29,242 nt of DNA from DASVLX01 sp035552275 (GTDB lineage Bacteria; Actinomycetota; Actinomycetes; Mycobacteriales; Pseudonocardiaceae). The DNA is taken from positions 1 to 29,242 of the forward strand of contig DASZLR010000289.1 in assembly GCA_035552275.1 (NCBI GenBank). The letters run 5' to 3'. Shown here piece by piece: positions 21,998 to 29,242 of this stretch. Below the pieces are notes generated by a model. The model ran no database searches. It worked only from the letters and a program-made list of their open reading frames with translations, and was not told the origin of the DNA. Every line of letters starts with the position of its first letter. Within the stretch, counting starts at the first letter, position 1. A program made the translations under genes and the position numbers.

Positions 21998-22347
21998 CTC
22001 AGTCCGGCGAAACCAATCACGCGACGTGTGCCGCGTCACGACACTCCGGTGGTCGAGGGAACCGCACCATGCTACGGCCGCCGGGCGAGAAGCACCTGCA
22101 CCTGAGCGACTGCTGTTCATTGCCAGTTACTTTCTACGGAAAGTACCTGGCAACGGGTTCGCGGCAGCGATCTTCCCAGGAAAACGGGCTCAAGATACTT
22201 TCCGTGGAAACTTATCGGTAACGCCGGAAATCGGCATTTCACATCGATGGCACGTCGGTTCAACCTACGGACCGCACGCTCGACACGTCCCAGCGCAATC
22301 CCGATCAGCACGACCGGCCCGATCAGCACGACCGGCGAGGTGGCGAC
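21998..22347. promoter_or_regulatory. Leader of the permease-amidase genes with three 16-bp dyads
   Basis: Three related dyads occur: ACTTTCTACGGAAAGT (22129-22144), ATCTTCCCAGGAAAAC (22170-22185) and ACTTTCCGTGGAAACT (22197-22212). The first is nested in a longer hairpin, with TTGCCAG (22120-22126) pairing with CTGGCAA (22147-22153). GAAAC-n6-GTAAC (22207-22222) also fits half of a GlnR box. A 50-codon ORF (22069-22221, MLRPPGEKHLHLSDCC...) has GAGGGA upstream but poor codon use and is probably not translated as a protein. The rest, 22222-22347, shows only the ribosome-binding site of the permease and a duplicated CGATCAGCACGACCGG (about 22302-22333). Confidence 0.55.
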
Positions 22348-24090
22348 ATGTCAGAGGCAGTGGACGAAACACTGGATGCAGCAGCGGAAACGGCCGATTC
22401 CCCGCCCACTGCGGCCAGGCAACACGGCCGTGCTTACAGCAAATGGACCAGCAACACCACCCTGGAGGACTACTCGCTGCGCTATGCCCCGAAGTCCTTC
22501 CGCAAATGGACGCCCTACGTGGTCGCCACCACCGCGCTCGGCGGGATCGCCTATCTGGCCGACTTCGCCATCGGCGGCTCGATCGCGATCACCCACGGTT
22601 TCTCCAACGCGCTGGCCGCGATCCTGGTGGCGGCGGTGATCATCTTCCTGACCGGCGTCCCGATCTCGTACTACTCCGCCAAGTACTCGATCGACATGGA
22701 CCTGCTCACCCGGGGCGCCGGTTTCGGCTACCTGGGCTCGACGCTGACCTCGCTGATCTACGCCAGCTTCACCTTCATCTTCTTCGCGCTCGAAGGCTCG
22801 ATCATGGCGCAGGCGCTGCAACTGGCGCTGCACATTCCACTCGCGGTCGGCTATCTCATCGCGACCCTGATCATCATTCCGCTGGTCATCTACGGCATGA
22901 CCGCGCTGTCCAAACTCCAGGTCTGGACCCAGCCGATCTGGCTGATCCTGATGTTCGCGCCGTTCATCGCGATCGCGATCAAGGACCCGCACAAGTACGC
23001 CGAATGGACGCATTTCGCCGGCAATTCCAGTTCCGGATCGGCGTTCAGCTTCATCGGCATGGGCCTGGGCGCCGGCGTGGCGCTGTCGCTGATCGCGCAG
23101 ATCGGCGAGCAGGTCGACTACCTGCGGTTCATGCCGGACAAGACGCCGAAAAACGCCAAGCGTTGGTGGTCGGCGGTGCTCTCGGCCGGCCCCGGCTGGG
23201 TGGTGCTGGGCGCGATCAAGCAGCTCGGCGGCGCGTTCCTCGCGTTCTACGTGGCCGACAAGGTCGGTCTGGTCAACGCCGGCGAGCCGATCCAGCAGTA
23301 CCTGGGTGGCCTGAACAGTTTCGTGGGAGTGGGCGCGCTGGCCATCGCGGCGTTCTTCGTCATCCTGTCCCAAGTCAAGATCAACGTGACGAACGCCTAC
23401 TCCGGCTCACTGTCCTGGTCGAACTTCTTCTCCCGCATCCTGCACTGGCACCCCGGCCGAGTGGTGTGGATCTTCCTCAACGTCGGCATCTCGCTCGCGC
23501 TGATGGAGTTCGGCGTGTTCGGCTTCCTCAACAGCGTGCTGGGCTTCTACTCCAACGTGGCGATCGCCTGGATCGGCGCGGTCACCGCCGACCTGGTGAT
23601 CAACAAGCCGCTCGGCTTCAGTCCGTCCTATGTGGAGTTCAAGCGGGCGCACCTGTACAACTTCAACCCGGTCGGGTTCGGCTCGATGCTGATCGCCTCG
23701 GCGGTGTCGATTCTGGCCTTCTTCAACCTGTTCGGCTCGACAGCGCAGGCGTTCTCGCCATTCATCGCGATCGTGCTGGCGTTCGTGCTGTCCCCGGTCA
23801 TCGCGGTCGCCACCAAGGGCAAGTACTACCTGGCCCGCGAGGACGACCTGCCCGAGCCGATGTTCGTCGACGGTGTCGGCTCGGCCGTGACGCTGACCTG
23901 CGTGGGCTGCGGCAACGACTTCGAACGGCCGGACATGGCGCACTGCCCGTTCCACGACGGCGCGCTGTGCTCGCTGTGTTGCAGCCTGGATTCCGCCTGC
24001 CACGACAGTTGTAAGAAGCCCGGACCCGTCGACGTCGGCCTGCCGGTGGCCCGCGCGGCCAGCACCCCCGAACCCGCGCTGGAGAACTGA
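22348..24090 (+). CDS. NCS1/purine-cytosine-permease-like transporter with Cys-rich C-terminal tail
   Basis: 580 aa. After a soluble N-terminus (LEDYSLRYAPKSFRKW) come about 12 membrane segments typical of the purine-cytosine permease-like family (GGIAYLADFAIGGSIAITHG, SIDMDLLTRGAGFGYLGSTL, QVWTQPIWLILMFAPF). In this setting it probably imports an amide or other small nitrogen compound by cation symport. The C-terminal ~60 residues form a Cys-rich unit (about 517-560) with CVGC, C, CSLCC, C and C, probably zinc- or metal-binding. In some proteobacteria the same permease-plus-Cys unit continues into a histidine kinase; here the protein ends without one. ATG at 22348 with AGGTGG upstream. amiE follows after 18 bases, so the two are co-transcribed. 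Confidence 0.88.
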   Translation: MSEAVDETLDAAAETADSPPTAARQHGRAYSKWTSNTTLEDYSLRYAPKSFRKWTPYVVATTALGGIAYLADFAIGGSIAITHGFSNALAAILVAAVIIFLTGVPISYYSAKYSIDMDLLTRGAGFGYLGSTLTSLIYASFTFIFFALEGSIMAQALQLALHIPLAVGYLIATLIIIPLVIYGMTALSKLQVWTQPIWLILMFAPFIAIAIKDPHKYAEWTHFAGNSSSGSAFSFIGMGLGAGVALSLIAQIGEQVDYLRFMPDKTPKNAKRWWSAVLSAGPGWVVLGAIKQLGGAFLAFYVADKVGLVNAGEPIQQYLGGLNSFVGVGALAIAAFFVILSQVKINVTNAYSGSLSWSNFFSRILHWHPGRVVWIFLNVGISLALMEFGVFGFLNSVLGFYSNVAIAWIGAVTADLVINKPLGFSPSYVEFKRAHLYNFNPVGFGSMLIASAVSILAFFNLFGSTAQAFSPFIAIVLAFVLSPVIAVATKGKYYLAREDDLPEPMFVDGVGSAVTLTCVGCGNDFERPDMAHCPFHDGALCSLCCSLDSACHDSCKKPGPVDVGLPVARAASTPEPALEN

Positions 24091-24108
24091 CTGGAAGGGA
24101 GATTCGCC

Positions 24109-25146
24109 ATGCGGCACGGCGACATCAGCGCGAGCGACGACACCGTGGGTATCGCGGTCGTCAACTACCGGATGCCTCGGCTGCACACCACCGACGAGGT
24201 GCTGGCCAACTGCCGGCACATCGCGGAGATGGTGTCCGGTATCAAACAGGGCTTCCCCGGCCTGGATCTCATCGTGTTCCCGGAGTACAGCTCGCACGGG
24301 ATCATGTACGACCGGCAGGAGATGTTCGACACCGCCTCGGTGATCCCCGGCGCGGAGACCGAGATCTTCTCGGCCGCCTGCCGGCAAGCCGGGGTGTGGG
24401 GCGTGTTCTCGCTGACCGGCGAGCGACACGAGCGGCACCCGGACAAGCACCCCTACAACACCCTGGTGCTGATCGACGACCAGGGCGAGATCGTGCAGAA
24501 GTACCGCAAGATCCTGCCCTGGACACCGATCGAGGGCTGGTATCCCGGCGACACCACCTACGTCACCGACGGCCCGAAGGGCATGAAGATCAGCCTGATC
24601 ATCTGCGACGACGGCAATTACCCGGAGATCTGGCGGGACGTCACCATGAAGGGCGCCGAGCTGGTGATCCGCTGCCAGGGCTACATGTATCCGGCCAAGG
24701 AGCAGCAGATCATCGTGGCCAAGGCGATGGCCTGGATGAACAACACCTACGTCGCGGTCGCCAACGCCACCGGCTTCGACGGGGTGTACTCGTACTTCGG
24801 GCATTCCTCGATCGTCGGCTTCGACGGCCGGACGCTCGGCGAGTGCGGCACCGAGGAGAACGGCATCCAGTACGCCGAACTGTCCACTTCGGCCATTCGG
24901 GACGCACGGGCGAACTGGCAGTCGCAGAACCACCTGTTCAAGCTGCTGCACCGCGGCTACACCGGCGTGCTGCACTCCGGCGACGGCGACAAGGGCGTGG
25001 CGGACTGCCCGTTCGACTTCTATCGCACCTGGGTGGCGGACCCGGCCACCGCGCAGAAGCAGGTCGAGGAGATCACCCGGCCGACCATTGGCACGGCCGC
25101 CGCGCCGACGCCCGGCATTCCCGCGCCGGCCAGTGGGGACACCTGA
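24109..25146 (+). CDS. amiE: Aliphatic amidase (EC 3.5.1.4)
   Basis: 345 aa, nitrilase superfamily, closely matching Pseudomonas aeruginosa AmiE (346 aa) from the first residues MRHGDIS onward. The catalytic triad is at the same positions: Glu59 (VFPEYS), Lys134 (KYRKI) and Cys166 (IICDDGNYPE). It hydrolyses short aliphatic amides such as acetamide and propionamide to the acid and ammonia in the cytoplasm. The C-terminal ~25 residues (TIGTAAAPTPGIPAPASG) are Pro/Ala-rich and differ from AmiE. ATG start with GGAAGGGAG upstream. It ends the cluster AmiC-like, permease, amiE, and would supply ammonia to central nitrogen metabolism. Confidence 0.97.
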   Translation: MRHGDISASDDTVGIAVVNYRMPRLHTTDEVLANCRHIAEMVSGIKQGFPGLDLIVFPEYSSHGIMYDRQEMFDTASVIPGAETEIFSAACRQAGVWGVFSLTGERHERHPDKHPYNTLVLIDDQGEIVQKYRKILPWTPIEGWYPGDTTYVTDGPKGMKISLIICDDGNYPEIWRDVTMKGAELVIRCQGYMYPAKEQQIIVAKAMAWMNNTYVAVANATGFDGVYSYFGHSSIVGFDGRTLGECGTEENGIQYAELSTSAIRDARANWQSQNHLFKLLHRGYTGVLHSGDGDKGVADCPFDFYRTWVADPATAQKQVEEITRPTIGTAAAPTPGIPAPASGDT

Positions 25147-25178
25147 CGGCGAAGTCGATCACCGCATACCTGCGGCGG

Positions 25179-25829
25179 TCACACGAAGTTCTGCGTGTTC
25201 GGCTGTTGCTTGGCGAACCGATCGCGCACCTGTGGCCGCCTGACCGCGATCAGCAGCGCCACCAGCACCGCCGCCTGAAGGCCCTGTTCGACGCGCATCC
25301 ACACCGGGTACTGGTTGCCCAGGATGAGGTACCCGATCCCGATCAGACCGATGATGCAGAGGTAGTACAGCCGCAGGTACGCGCGTCGCAGGCCGCGGCG
25401 CAGCGAATACGCCCGCCAGATGTAGAGCCCGGAGACCAGGACGGTGGTGGCGAGCTTGGCCCACAGGCTGGTTTGCAGCGCGGTGCGGATCGCGGCGAGT
25501 TGTTCCGGCGTGGCGTTGGCGGGGAGGTGGGTGTGCGCCAGTTCGTAGTCCAGCACGCTGTTGTGCAGGATCAGGGTGATGATCGTGGTCAGCACGCTGA
25601 GCCCGAGGTTGACGAACATCAGCATGATGACCAGGCGCAGCGCCGAGTCGACCGGTTGCCGGGCGGGCTCCGGCGGCAGTTGCACCGGCGGCGCGCTGGG
25701 CAGCTGGTTCGGGTTGTACGGCTGGCCCGGATCGGATGGCGGTGGCGTGGCTGAAGGCTGCACGGCAGGAATGAAACCACGCGCCGCGAGCCGGTGTGCG
25801 GGTTTTCGAGTTTTCCGGTCCGAACTCAC
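25179..25829 (-). CDS. Small integral membrane protein of unknown function
   Basis: Up to 216 aa. A Pro/Gln-rich N-terminus (PSDPGQPYNPNQLPSAPPVQ) precedes four hydrophobic segments, at about 65-90 (RLVIMLMFVNLGLSVLTTII), 122-140, 155-172 and 180-196. The C-terminus is basic (RRPQVRDRFAKQQ). I recognise no family with a function; similar Pro-rich four-helix proteins are common in actinomycetes. The GTG start at 25829 has no ribosome-binding site, and a GTG at 25763 (VQPSATPPP) is possible. It converges with amiE (32 bases between stops) and is divergent from the methyltransferase gene, whose promoter would overlap its first codons. Confidence 0.75.
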   Translation of the reverse strand: MSSDRKTRKPAHRLAARGFIPAVQPSATPPPSDPGQPYNPNQLPSAPPVQLPPEPARQPVDSALRLVIMLMFVNLGLSVLTTIITLILHNSVLDYELAHTHLPANATPEQLAAIRTALQTSLWAKLATTVLVSGLYIWRAYSLRRGLRRAYLRLYYLCIIGLIGIGYLILGNQYPVWMRVEQGLQAAVLVALLIAVRRPQVRDRFAKQQPNTQNFV

Positions 25830-25869
25830 GACCGGGGAAGTCCGCGTCCGGTTCGGCGCGAAACCAGAC

Positions 25870-25875
25870 TAGGGT
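25870..25875 (+). promoter_or_regulatory. -10 box TAGGGT, leaderless start of the methyltransferase
   Basis: TAGGGT fits the actinobacterial -10 pattern TAnnnT and ends seven bases before the ATG at 25883. This spacing places the transcription start at or next to the start codon, so the message is probably leaderless. AGGG could also serve weakly as a ribosome-binding site. Confidence 0.5.
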
Positions 25876-25882
25876 CTGGCGA

Positions 25883-26734
25883 ATGAACGGCACGGGAGAA
25901 CCGGCGACGGCCGAGATGGGCGACCCGCGGCAGGCCATCGCGGGCCTGTTCGACCGGACGTCGGAGACCTACGACACCCTGGGCGTGACATTCTTCAGGG
26001 CGTTCGCGGACGACCTGCTCGCCGAGGTCAAGCTGGCTCCCGGCGAGCGAGTGCTGGACGTCGGCTGCGGGCGCGGCGCGGCGCTGTTCCCCGCCGCGCA
26101 GCAGGTCGGCGACGGCGGCTCGGTGCTGGGCATCGATCTGGCGGCCGAGATGGTCGAGCGCACCGCGCGGGACATCGCCGACCGGGGCCTGAGCAACGTC
26201 TCGGTCAGCGTGATGGACGCTCAGGAGCCCACTCTCGACGAGACTTTCGATGTCGTGCTGGCGTCGTTCGTGGTGTTCTTCCTGCCGGACCCGCTCGTCG
26301 GCCTGCGCTCGTGGCATGGCCTGCTGGCGCCCGGCGGACGCATCGGCGTGACGACGTTCGGCGACGACGATCCACGCTGGGCGAAGGTGCGCGACGTGTT
26401 CAGGCCGTTCGTGACACCCGAGGTGGCGTGGGCGCTGGCCACCCGAGCCGGGCTGTTCGCGACTGTCGCTAATTTCGACCAGGGCATGGAATCAGTCGGC
26501 TTCACCGGCGTGTCGACCGTTGAGCGCCGTTATCCGGTCACGTTCACCGATCCGGAGCAGTGGATCACCTGGTCGTGGTCACACGGTCAACGGATGTTCT
26601 GGGAAATGGTGCCGGCGGACCGCCGCCGCGAGGTGCACGAGGCGGTGCTGGCCGCGCTGGAGCCGCTTCGCGAACCCGACGGCAGCATCGTGATGATCCA
26701 GACCGTGCGCTACACGGTCGCCCACCGCGGATGA
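25883..26734 (+). CDS. Class I SAM-dependent methyltransferase
   Basis: 283 aa. The SAM-binding Rossmann fold is clear: motif I VLDVGCGRGAALFPAAQQVG, the acidic loop GIDLAAEMVERTA, motif II-like VSVMDAQEP, FDVVLASFVVFFLPDP and the LLAPGGRIGVTTFG strand. It resembles the UbiE/small-molecule group; the substrate is not predictable. The ATG at 25883 is chosen because of the TAGGGT box upstream; the frame extends to 25796 but that part overlaps the divergent gene. Its stop overlaps the next start (ATGA), so it is translationally coupled to the phosphoesterase. Confidence 0.88.
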   Translation: MNGTGEPATAEMGDPRQAIAGLFDRTSETYDTLGVTFFRAFADDLLAEVKLAPGERVLDVGCGRGAALFPAAQQVGDGGSVLGIDLAAEMVERTARDIADRGLSNVSVSVMDAQEPTLDETFDVVLASFVVFFLPDPLVGLRSWHGLLAPGGRIGVTTFGDDDPRWAKVRDVFRPFVTPEVAWALATRAGLFATVANFDQGMESVGFTGVSTVERRYPVTFTDPEQWITWSWSHGQRMFWEMVPADRRREVHEAVLAALEPLREPDGSIVMIQTVRYTVAHRG

Positions 26735-27627
26735 AGCCGTTCATCGCGGCCGGCGCGCTACTGCTGATCACCGGCTGCTCGGCCGGCAACTCCACCGTCG
26801 CTCCCCTGCCGACAACCCCGACAACGTCAACAACGGCGTCGACCGCGTCGGCGTCAACCGGCCCCATCGGATCGGTGCCCAAGCCGGACCACGTGGTTGT
26901 CGTCATGGAGGAGAACCACTCGTACGGCGACATCGTCGGCAGTGCCGACGCGCCCTACCTCAACGCCCTGGCCGGCCAGGGCGCCTTGTTCACCTCGTCG
27001 TTCGCGGTCGCGCATCCCAGCGAGCCGAACTACGTGGCGCTGTTCTCCGGTTCCACCCAGGGCCTCACCGACGACTCCTGCCCGCACACCTTCGCCGCCG
27101 ACAACCTCGGCGCACAGCTCAGCTCAGCGCGCCTCGGTTTCACCGGCTACTCCGAGGATCTGCCGAGCGTCGGCGACCCGAGTTGCACCGCCGGCGGCTA
27201 CGCGCGCAAACACAGTCCGTGGTCGAATTTTCCCACCGTGCCGGCCGCCGACAGCCAACCGTTCTCCGCGTTCCCCACCGACTATTCGCGGCTGCCGGCG
27301 GTGTCGTTCGTGATCCCGAATCTGACCGACGACATGCACGACGGCACCATCGCCGAGGGCGACACCTGGTTGCGCAGCCACCTGGACGGCTATGCGCAGT
27401 GGGCGAAAGCGCACCACAGCCTGCTGATCGTGACCTGGGACGAGGACGACTACTCGCAGGCCAACCAGATACCGACGATGATCGTCGGCCAGCAGGCCAA
27501 GCCCGGCCGGTATGGCGAGCGGATCGACCACTACTCGGTCCTGCGCACCCTGGAAACGATGTACGGGCTCCCGGCGCTGGGCCAGGCAGCGTCGGCCGCG
27601 CCGATCACCGACTGCTGGTCGCCCTGA
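26731..27627 (+). CDS. Secreted lipoprotein phosphoesterase (acid phosphatase / phospholipase C-like family)
   Basis: 298 aa. A lipoprotein signal peptide ends in the lipobox ITGC (Cys16), followed by a Thr/Ser-rich linker to about residue 45. The catalytic domain is of the PF04185 phosphoesterase family: HVVVVMEENHSYGDIVGSAD holds the metal-binding Glu-Glu-Asn pair, then FAVAHPSEPNYVALFSG, VSFVIPNLTDDMHDG, and LLIVTWDEDD with the metal-binding Asp-Glu. The group includes non-specific acid phosphatases and the Mycobacterium phosphatase SapM. It should act on the outer face of the membrane. ATG at 26731 overlaps the methyltransferase stop. Its last 23 bases overlap the convergent amidohydrolase. 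Confidence 0.9.
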   Translation: MKPFIAAGALLLITGCSAGNSTVAPLPTTPTTSTTASTASASTGPIGSVPKPDHVVVVMEENHSYGDIVGSADAPYLNALAGQGALFTSSFAVAHPSEPNYVALFSGSTQGLTDDSCPHTFAADNLGAQLSSARLGFTGYSEDLPSVGDPSCTAGGYARKHSPWSNFPTVPAADSQPFSAFPTDYSRLPAVSFVIPNLTDDMHDGTIAEGDTWLRSHLDGYAQWAKAHHSLLIVTWDEDDYSQANQIPTMIVGQQAKPGRYGERIDHYSVLRTLETMYGLPALGQAASAAPITDCWSP

Positions 27628-28909
27628 CCGCGAGCCTCGCCGCCGACTTCCCGGCGGACTCGATGACGCCGGCCAGATCGGCGCGCACCAGCCGGCCGTC
27701 GCGTTTGCGCACATCGCCGGCGACCAGGACAGTGTCCACAGTGGACGGATTGGCTGCGGTGACGGTGGCGGCGATCGGATCGTGCGTCCAGCCGGTCATG
27801 TTCGCGGTGTCGGTGCGCAGCAACACGATGTCGGCCTGCTTGCCCGGCCGCAGCGAGCCGATCCGGTCCGCCAGGCCGTCGGTCTCCGCGCCGCCGAGGG
27901 TCGCCATCCGCAGCACATCGGCGGTCGTCACCCGCGGCCCCGCACCGACATGGCTGCTGAACAGCGCGGCCCGCATCAGCGAGAACATGTCGCCGGCCAC
28001 CGAGGTCACCACGTCCACGCCGAGCCCGGTGGCAATGCCGGCCGCCCGCAACCGGCCGATCATCGGAGCGCCGTGGCCCATCTGCGCTTCCACCGCCGGT
28101 GCGACGGTGACCGTGCCGCCGGAGTCGGCGATCATCGTCAGTTCGTCGTCGTCCAGTGCGTTGCCGTGCACGTAGGTGGTGTCCGCGCCGAGCAGGCCGC
28201 GAGCCGCGAGCGCGGCGATCGGCCGCCGGCCGACCTGCCCGCTGCCGACGTGCGTGCCGATGCGGACGCCCAGTTCCCTGGCCAGCAGCCAGTCCTGCGC
28301 GGCGTCCTCGATCGAGCCGAAACCCGGTCCGACCGGGGCCAGCGCCATGGTCACCAGTCCCCCGCCGGTCTGGCCGGCTCGGCCGAAGTGCTCCCGGTGC
28401 GCGCGGCGGATCTCGTCGGGCCGGCGCGGTCGCGGGTCGAACGCCGGGTAGGCGTAGCCGAACACCGCGCGGATGCCGGACTCGCGCAGCCCGGCGATCG
28501 CGGCGTCGGTGTGCGCGGCGGTGTACTGAATGTGGGAGTAGTCGTGCAGCATGGTGATGCCGGAGTCCAGGCATTCCAGCGCGCCCACCAGGTTCGCGAC
28601 GCGCACATCGGCCGGACTGAGCCGGGGCCCGTACTGGCCGAGCACGATGTCCCGGTAGCCGGCGAGGTCGATGTCAATGGCGGTGCCGCGCAGCACCGAC
28701 TGCCAGACGTGCCGGTGGGTGTCCACGAAGCCGGGCAGCACGATCCGGTCGGTCGCGTCGATCACCTCGGCGTCCGCCGCGTCGATATTCGGCCCGACGG
28801 CGGCGATCCGGTCGCCCTCGACCAGCACGTCAGTTCCGATGTGGACAGTGGGTTCGGGCTCGGTGTCGATGACGGTGCCGCCGCGCACCAACAGTCGGGA
28901 CGCACTCAC
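27605..28909 (-). CDS. Amidohydrolase family protein (cytosine deaminase / AtzA-like)
   Basis: 434 aa, amidohydrolase fold: the N-terminal strand part LLVRGGTVIDT...VLVEGDRIAAVG, the metal motif GFVDTHRHVWQ (HxH), further metal ligands in RIGTHVGSG and TTYVHGNAL, the Asp of GLGVDVVTS, and the C-terminal RIGSLRPGKQADIVLLR. This group deaminates or dechlorinates nitrogen heterocycles (cytosine, S-adenosylhomocysteine, triazines). The exact substrate is unknown. GTG start at 28909 with GGGAGG four bases upstream. It is divergent from a MarR gene and may be controlled by it. Like the amidase cluster it could release ammonia from a small nitrogen compound. Confidence 0.9.
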   Translation of the reverse strand: MSASRLLVRGGTVIDTEPEPTVHIGTDVLVEGDRIAAVGPNIDAADAEVIDATDRIVLPGFVDTHRHVWQSVLRGTAIDIDLAGYRDIVLGQYGPRLSPADVRVANLVGALECLDSGITMLHDYSHIQYTAAHTDAAIAGLRESGIRAVFGYAYPAFDPRPRRPDEIRRAHREHFGRAGQTGGGLVTMALAPVGPGFGSIEDAAQDWLLARELGVRIGTHVGSGQVGRRPIAALAARGLLGADTTYVHGNALDDDELTMIADSGGTVTVAPAVEAQMGHGAPMIGRLRAAGIATGLGVDVVTSVAGDMFSLMRAALFSSHVGAGPRVTTADVLRMATLGGAETDGLADRIGSLRPGKQADIVLLRTDTANMTGWTHDPIAATVTAANPSTVDTVLVAGDVRKRDGRLVRADLAGVIESAGKSAARLAVRATSSR

Positions 28910-28929
28910 GCGACCTCCCTACCTCTCAC

Positions 28930-28971
28930 CTGAAAGCTTTTCTGAAAGCTATCACGACAGGGGCTTATGCT
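28930..28971. promoter_or_regulatory. Repeated CTGAAAGCT and promoter between amidohydrolase and MarR
   Basis: CTGAAAGCT occurs at 28930-28938 and 28942-28950, with starts 12 bases apart. TGAAAG (28943-28948) and TATGCT (28966-28971) are 17 bases apart and could be -35 and -10 for the MarR gene, whose ATG lies six bases after the -10, suggesting a leaderless message. The repeats would cover the -35 and lie just upstream of the amidohydrolase ribosome-binding site on the other strand, a good place for the MarR protein to bind. Confidence 0.45.
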
Positions 28972-28977
28972 GTCAAC

Positions 28978-29242
28978 ATGCCTGCCAGCGGTGACCGCGT
29001 GGACGAACTGATCGCCCGCTGGCGGGCCGAGCTGCCCGAAGTGCTCGGCCCGACCAGCGAGTTGGTCAAGCGACTGATGCTGCTCGACGCGGATCTGGCA
29101 GCGGCGACCCGCGCCGAGTTGCCGGCATTCGATCTGACCCCGGCCGAGCACGACGTGCTGGCCGCGCTGCGCCGCAACGGCAAGCCCTACCGAATGAAGC
29201 CGAACGAACTCAGCCGATCACTGCTGCTGTCGTCTGGCGGCA
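28978..29242 (+). CDS. MarR family regulator, 3' end outside the window
   Basis: The first 88 codons are seen: MPASGDRVDELIARWRAELP, then VKRLMLLDADLAAATRAELP, FDLTPAEHDVLAALRRNGKP and PNELSRSLLLSSGG. This is the actinobacterial MarR pattern (FDLxxxExDVLAxLRRxGxPYRxxPxELSRSLLLSSGGxT), so the frame stops at the window edge in the recognition helix. No ribosome-binding site is present, but a -10 box ends six bases before the ATG. It is divergent from the amidohydrolase and probably regulates it. Confidence 0.85.
   Translation, partial: MPASGDRVDELIARWRAELPEVLGPTSELVKRLMLLDADLAAATRAELPAFDLTPAEHDVLAALRRNGKPYRMKPNELSRSLLLSSGG

Noticed and set aside
22069..22221. 50-codon ORF in the permease leader
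   Set aside because: It has a plausible ribosome-binding site, but most of it lies in the AT-rich dyad region with atypical codon use, and no similarity to known proteins is apparent.
21852..24014. 720-codon plus-strand frame overlapping the permease
   Set aside because: It is a shifted shadow of the AmiC-like and permease genes, with Arg/His-rich sequence and no recognisable domain.

Overview
The window comes from a high-GC actinomycete. Coding regions are strongly GC-rich at third codon positions, GTG starts are common, and there is an actinobacterial-type integration host factor (mIHF family, not the HU/IHF-alpha/beta type). Several genes appear to be read from leaderless transcripts, with a TAnnnT box 6-8 bases before the start. 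I cannot name the genus. No rRNA, tRNA, CRISPR array or classical transposase is visible.

Layout. 1-255: intergenic, with a perfect hairpin, an AT-rich dyad and a 16-bp tandem repeat. 256-4447 (minus): a MarR regulator, translationally coupled to a DHA2-type MFS exporter that carries three carboxypeptidase-regulatory-like beta domains, then a YceI protein carrying one more of the same domain. 4562-5992 (minus): a membrane GGDEF diguanylate cyclase. 5968-6193 (plus): two near-identical micro-ORFs encoding MSDRDW, each with a ribosome-binding site. 6200-7420 (minus): a second MFS exporter. 7720-8031 (plus): mIHF. 8192-10062 (minus): ammonium transporter and a divergent PII protein lacking the T-loop tyrosine and several ligand residues. 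10450-13507 (plus): an OmpR-type regulator whose phospho-acceptor Asp is Ala, then a GT39 membrane glycosyltransferase with a Gly-rich insert.

13419-16866 is a tandem duplication of about 1.72 kb. Each unit carries a minus-strand ATPase gene (P-loop ATPase with a C-terminal PD-(D/E)xK-like, DUF234-type domain). The junction is a 7-bp microhomology between the 3' ends of the flanking GT39 and dihydrofolate-reductase-like genes. The flanks are almost identical, but the two ATPases differ at roughly one residue in six, so the duplication seems to have joined two already diverged alleles. Each ATPase has an AT-rich palindrome at its promoter.

16774-20662: RibD-C/DHFR-like reductase, LtrA membrane protein, a remnant of a KptA/Tpt1 RNA 2'-phosphotransferase, a MarR regulator, and a divergent pair of HTH-domain genes. 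20891-25146 (plus): an amide-utilisation cluster of an AmiC-like binding protein without signal peptide, an NCS1/purine-cytosine-permease-like transporter with a Cys-rich tail, and aliphatic amidase AmiE. Three 16-bp TTTC/GGAAA dyads precede the permease. The likely scheme is sensing, uptake and hydrolysis of short amides to ammonia. 25179-29242: a small membrane protein (minus), a methyltransferase coupled to a lipoprotein phosphoesterase (plus), an amidohydrolase (minus), and the start of a divergent MarR regulator cut by the window edge.

The most unusual items are the microhomology duplication of diverged ATPases, the duplicated MSDRDW micro-ORFs, the PII and receiver proteins that kept their folds but lost key signalling residues, and the dyad array in front of the permease-amidase genes.
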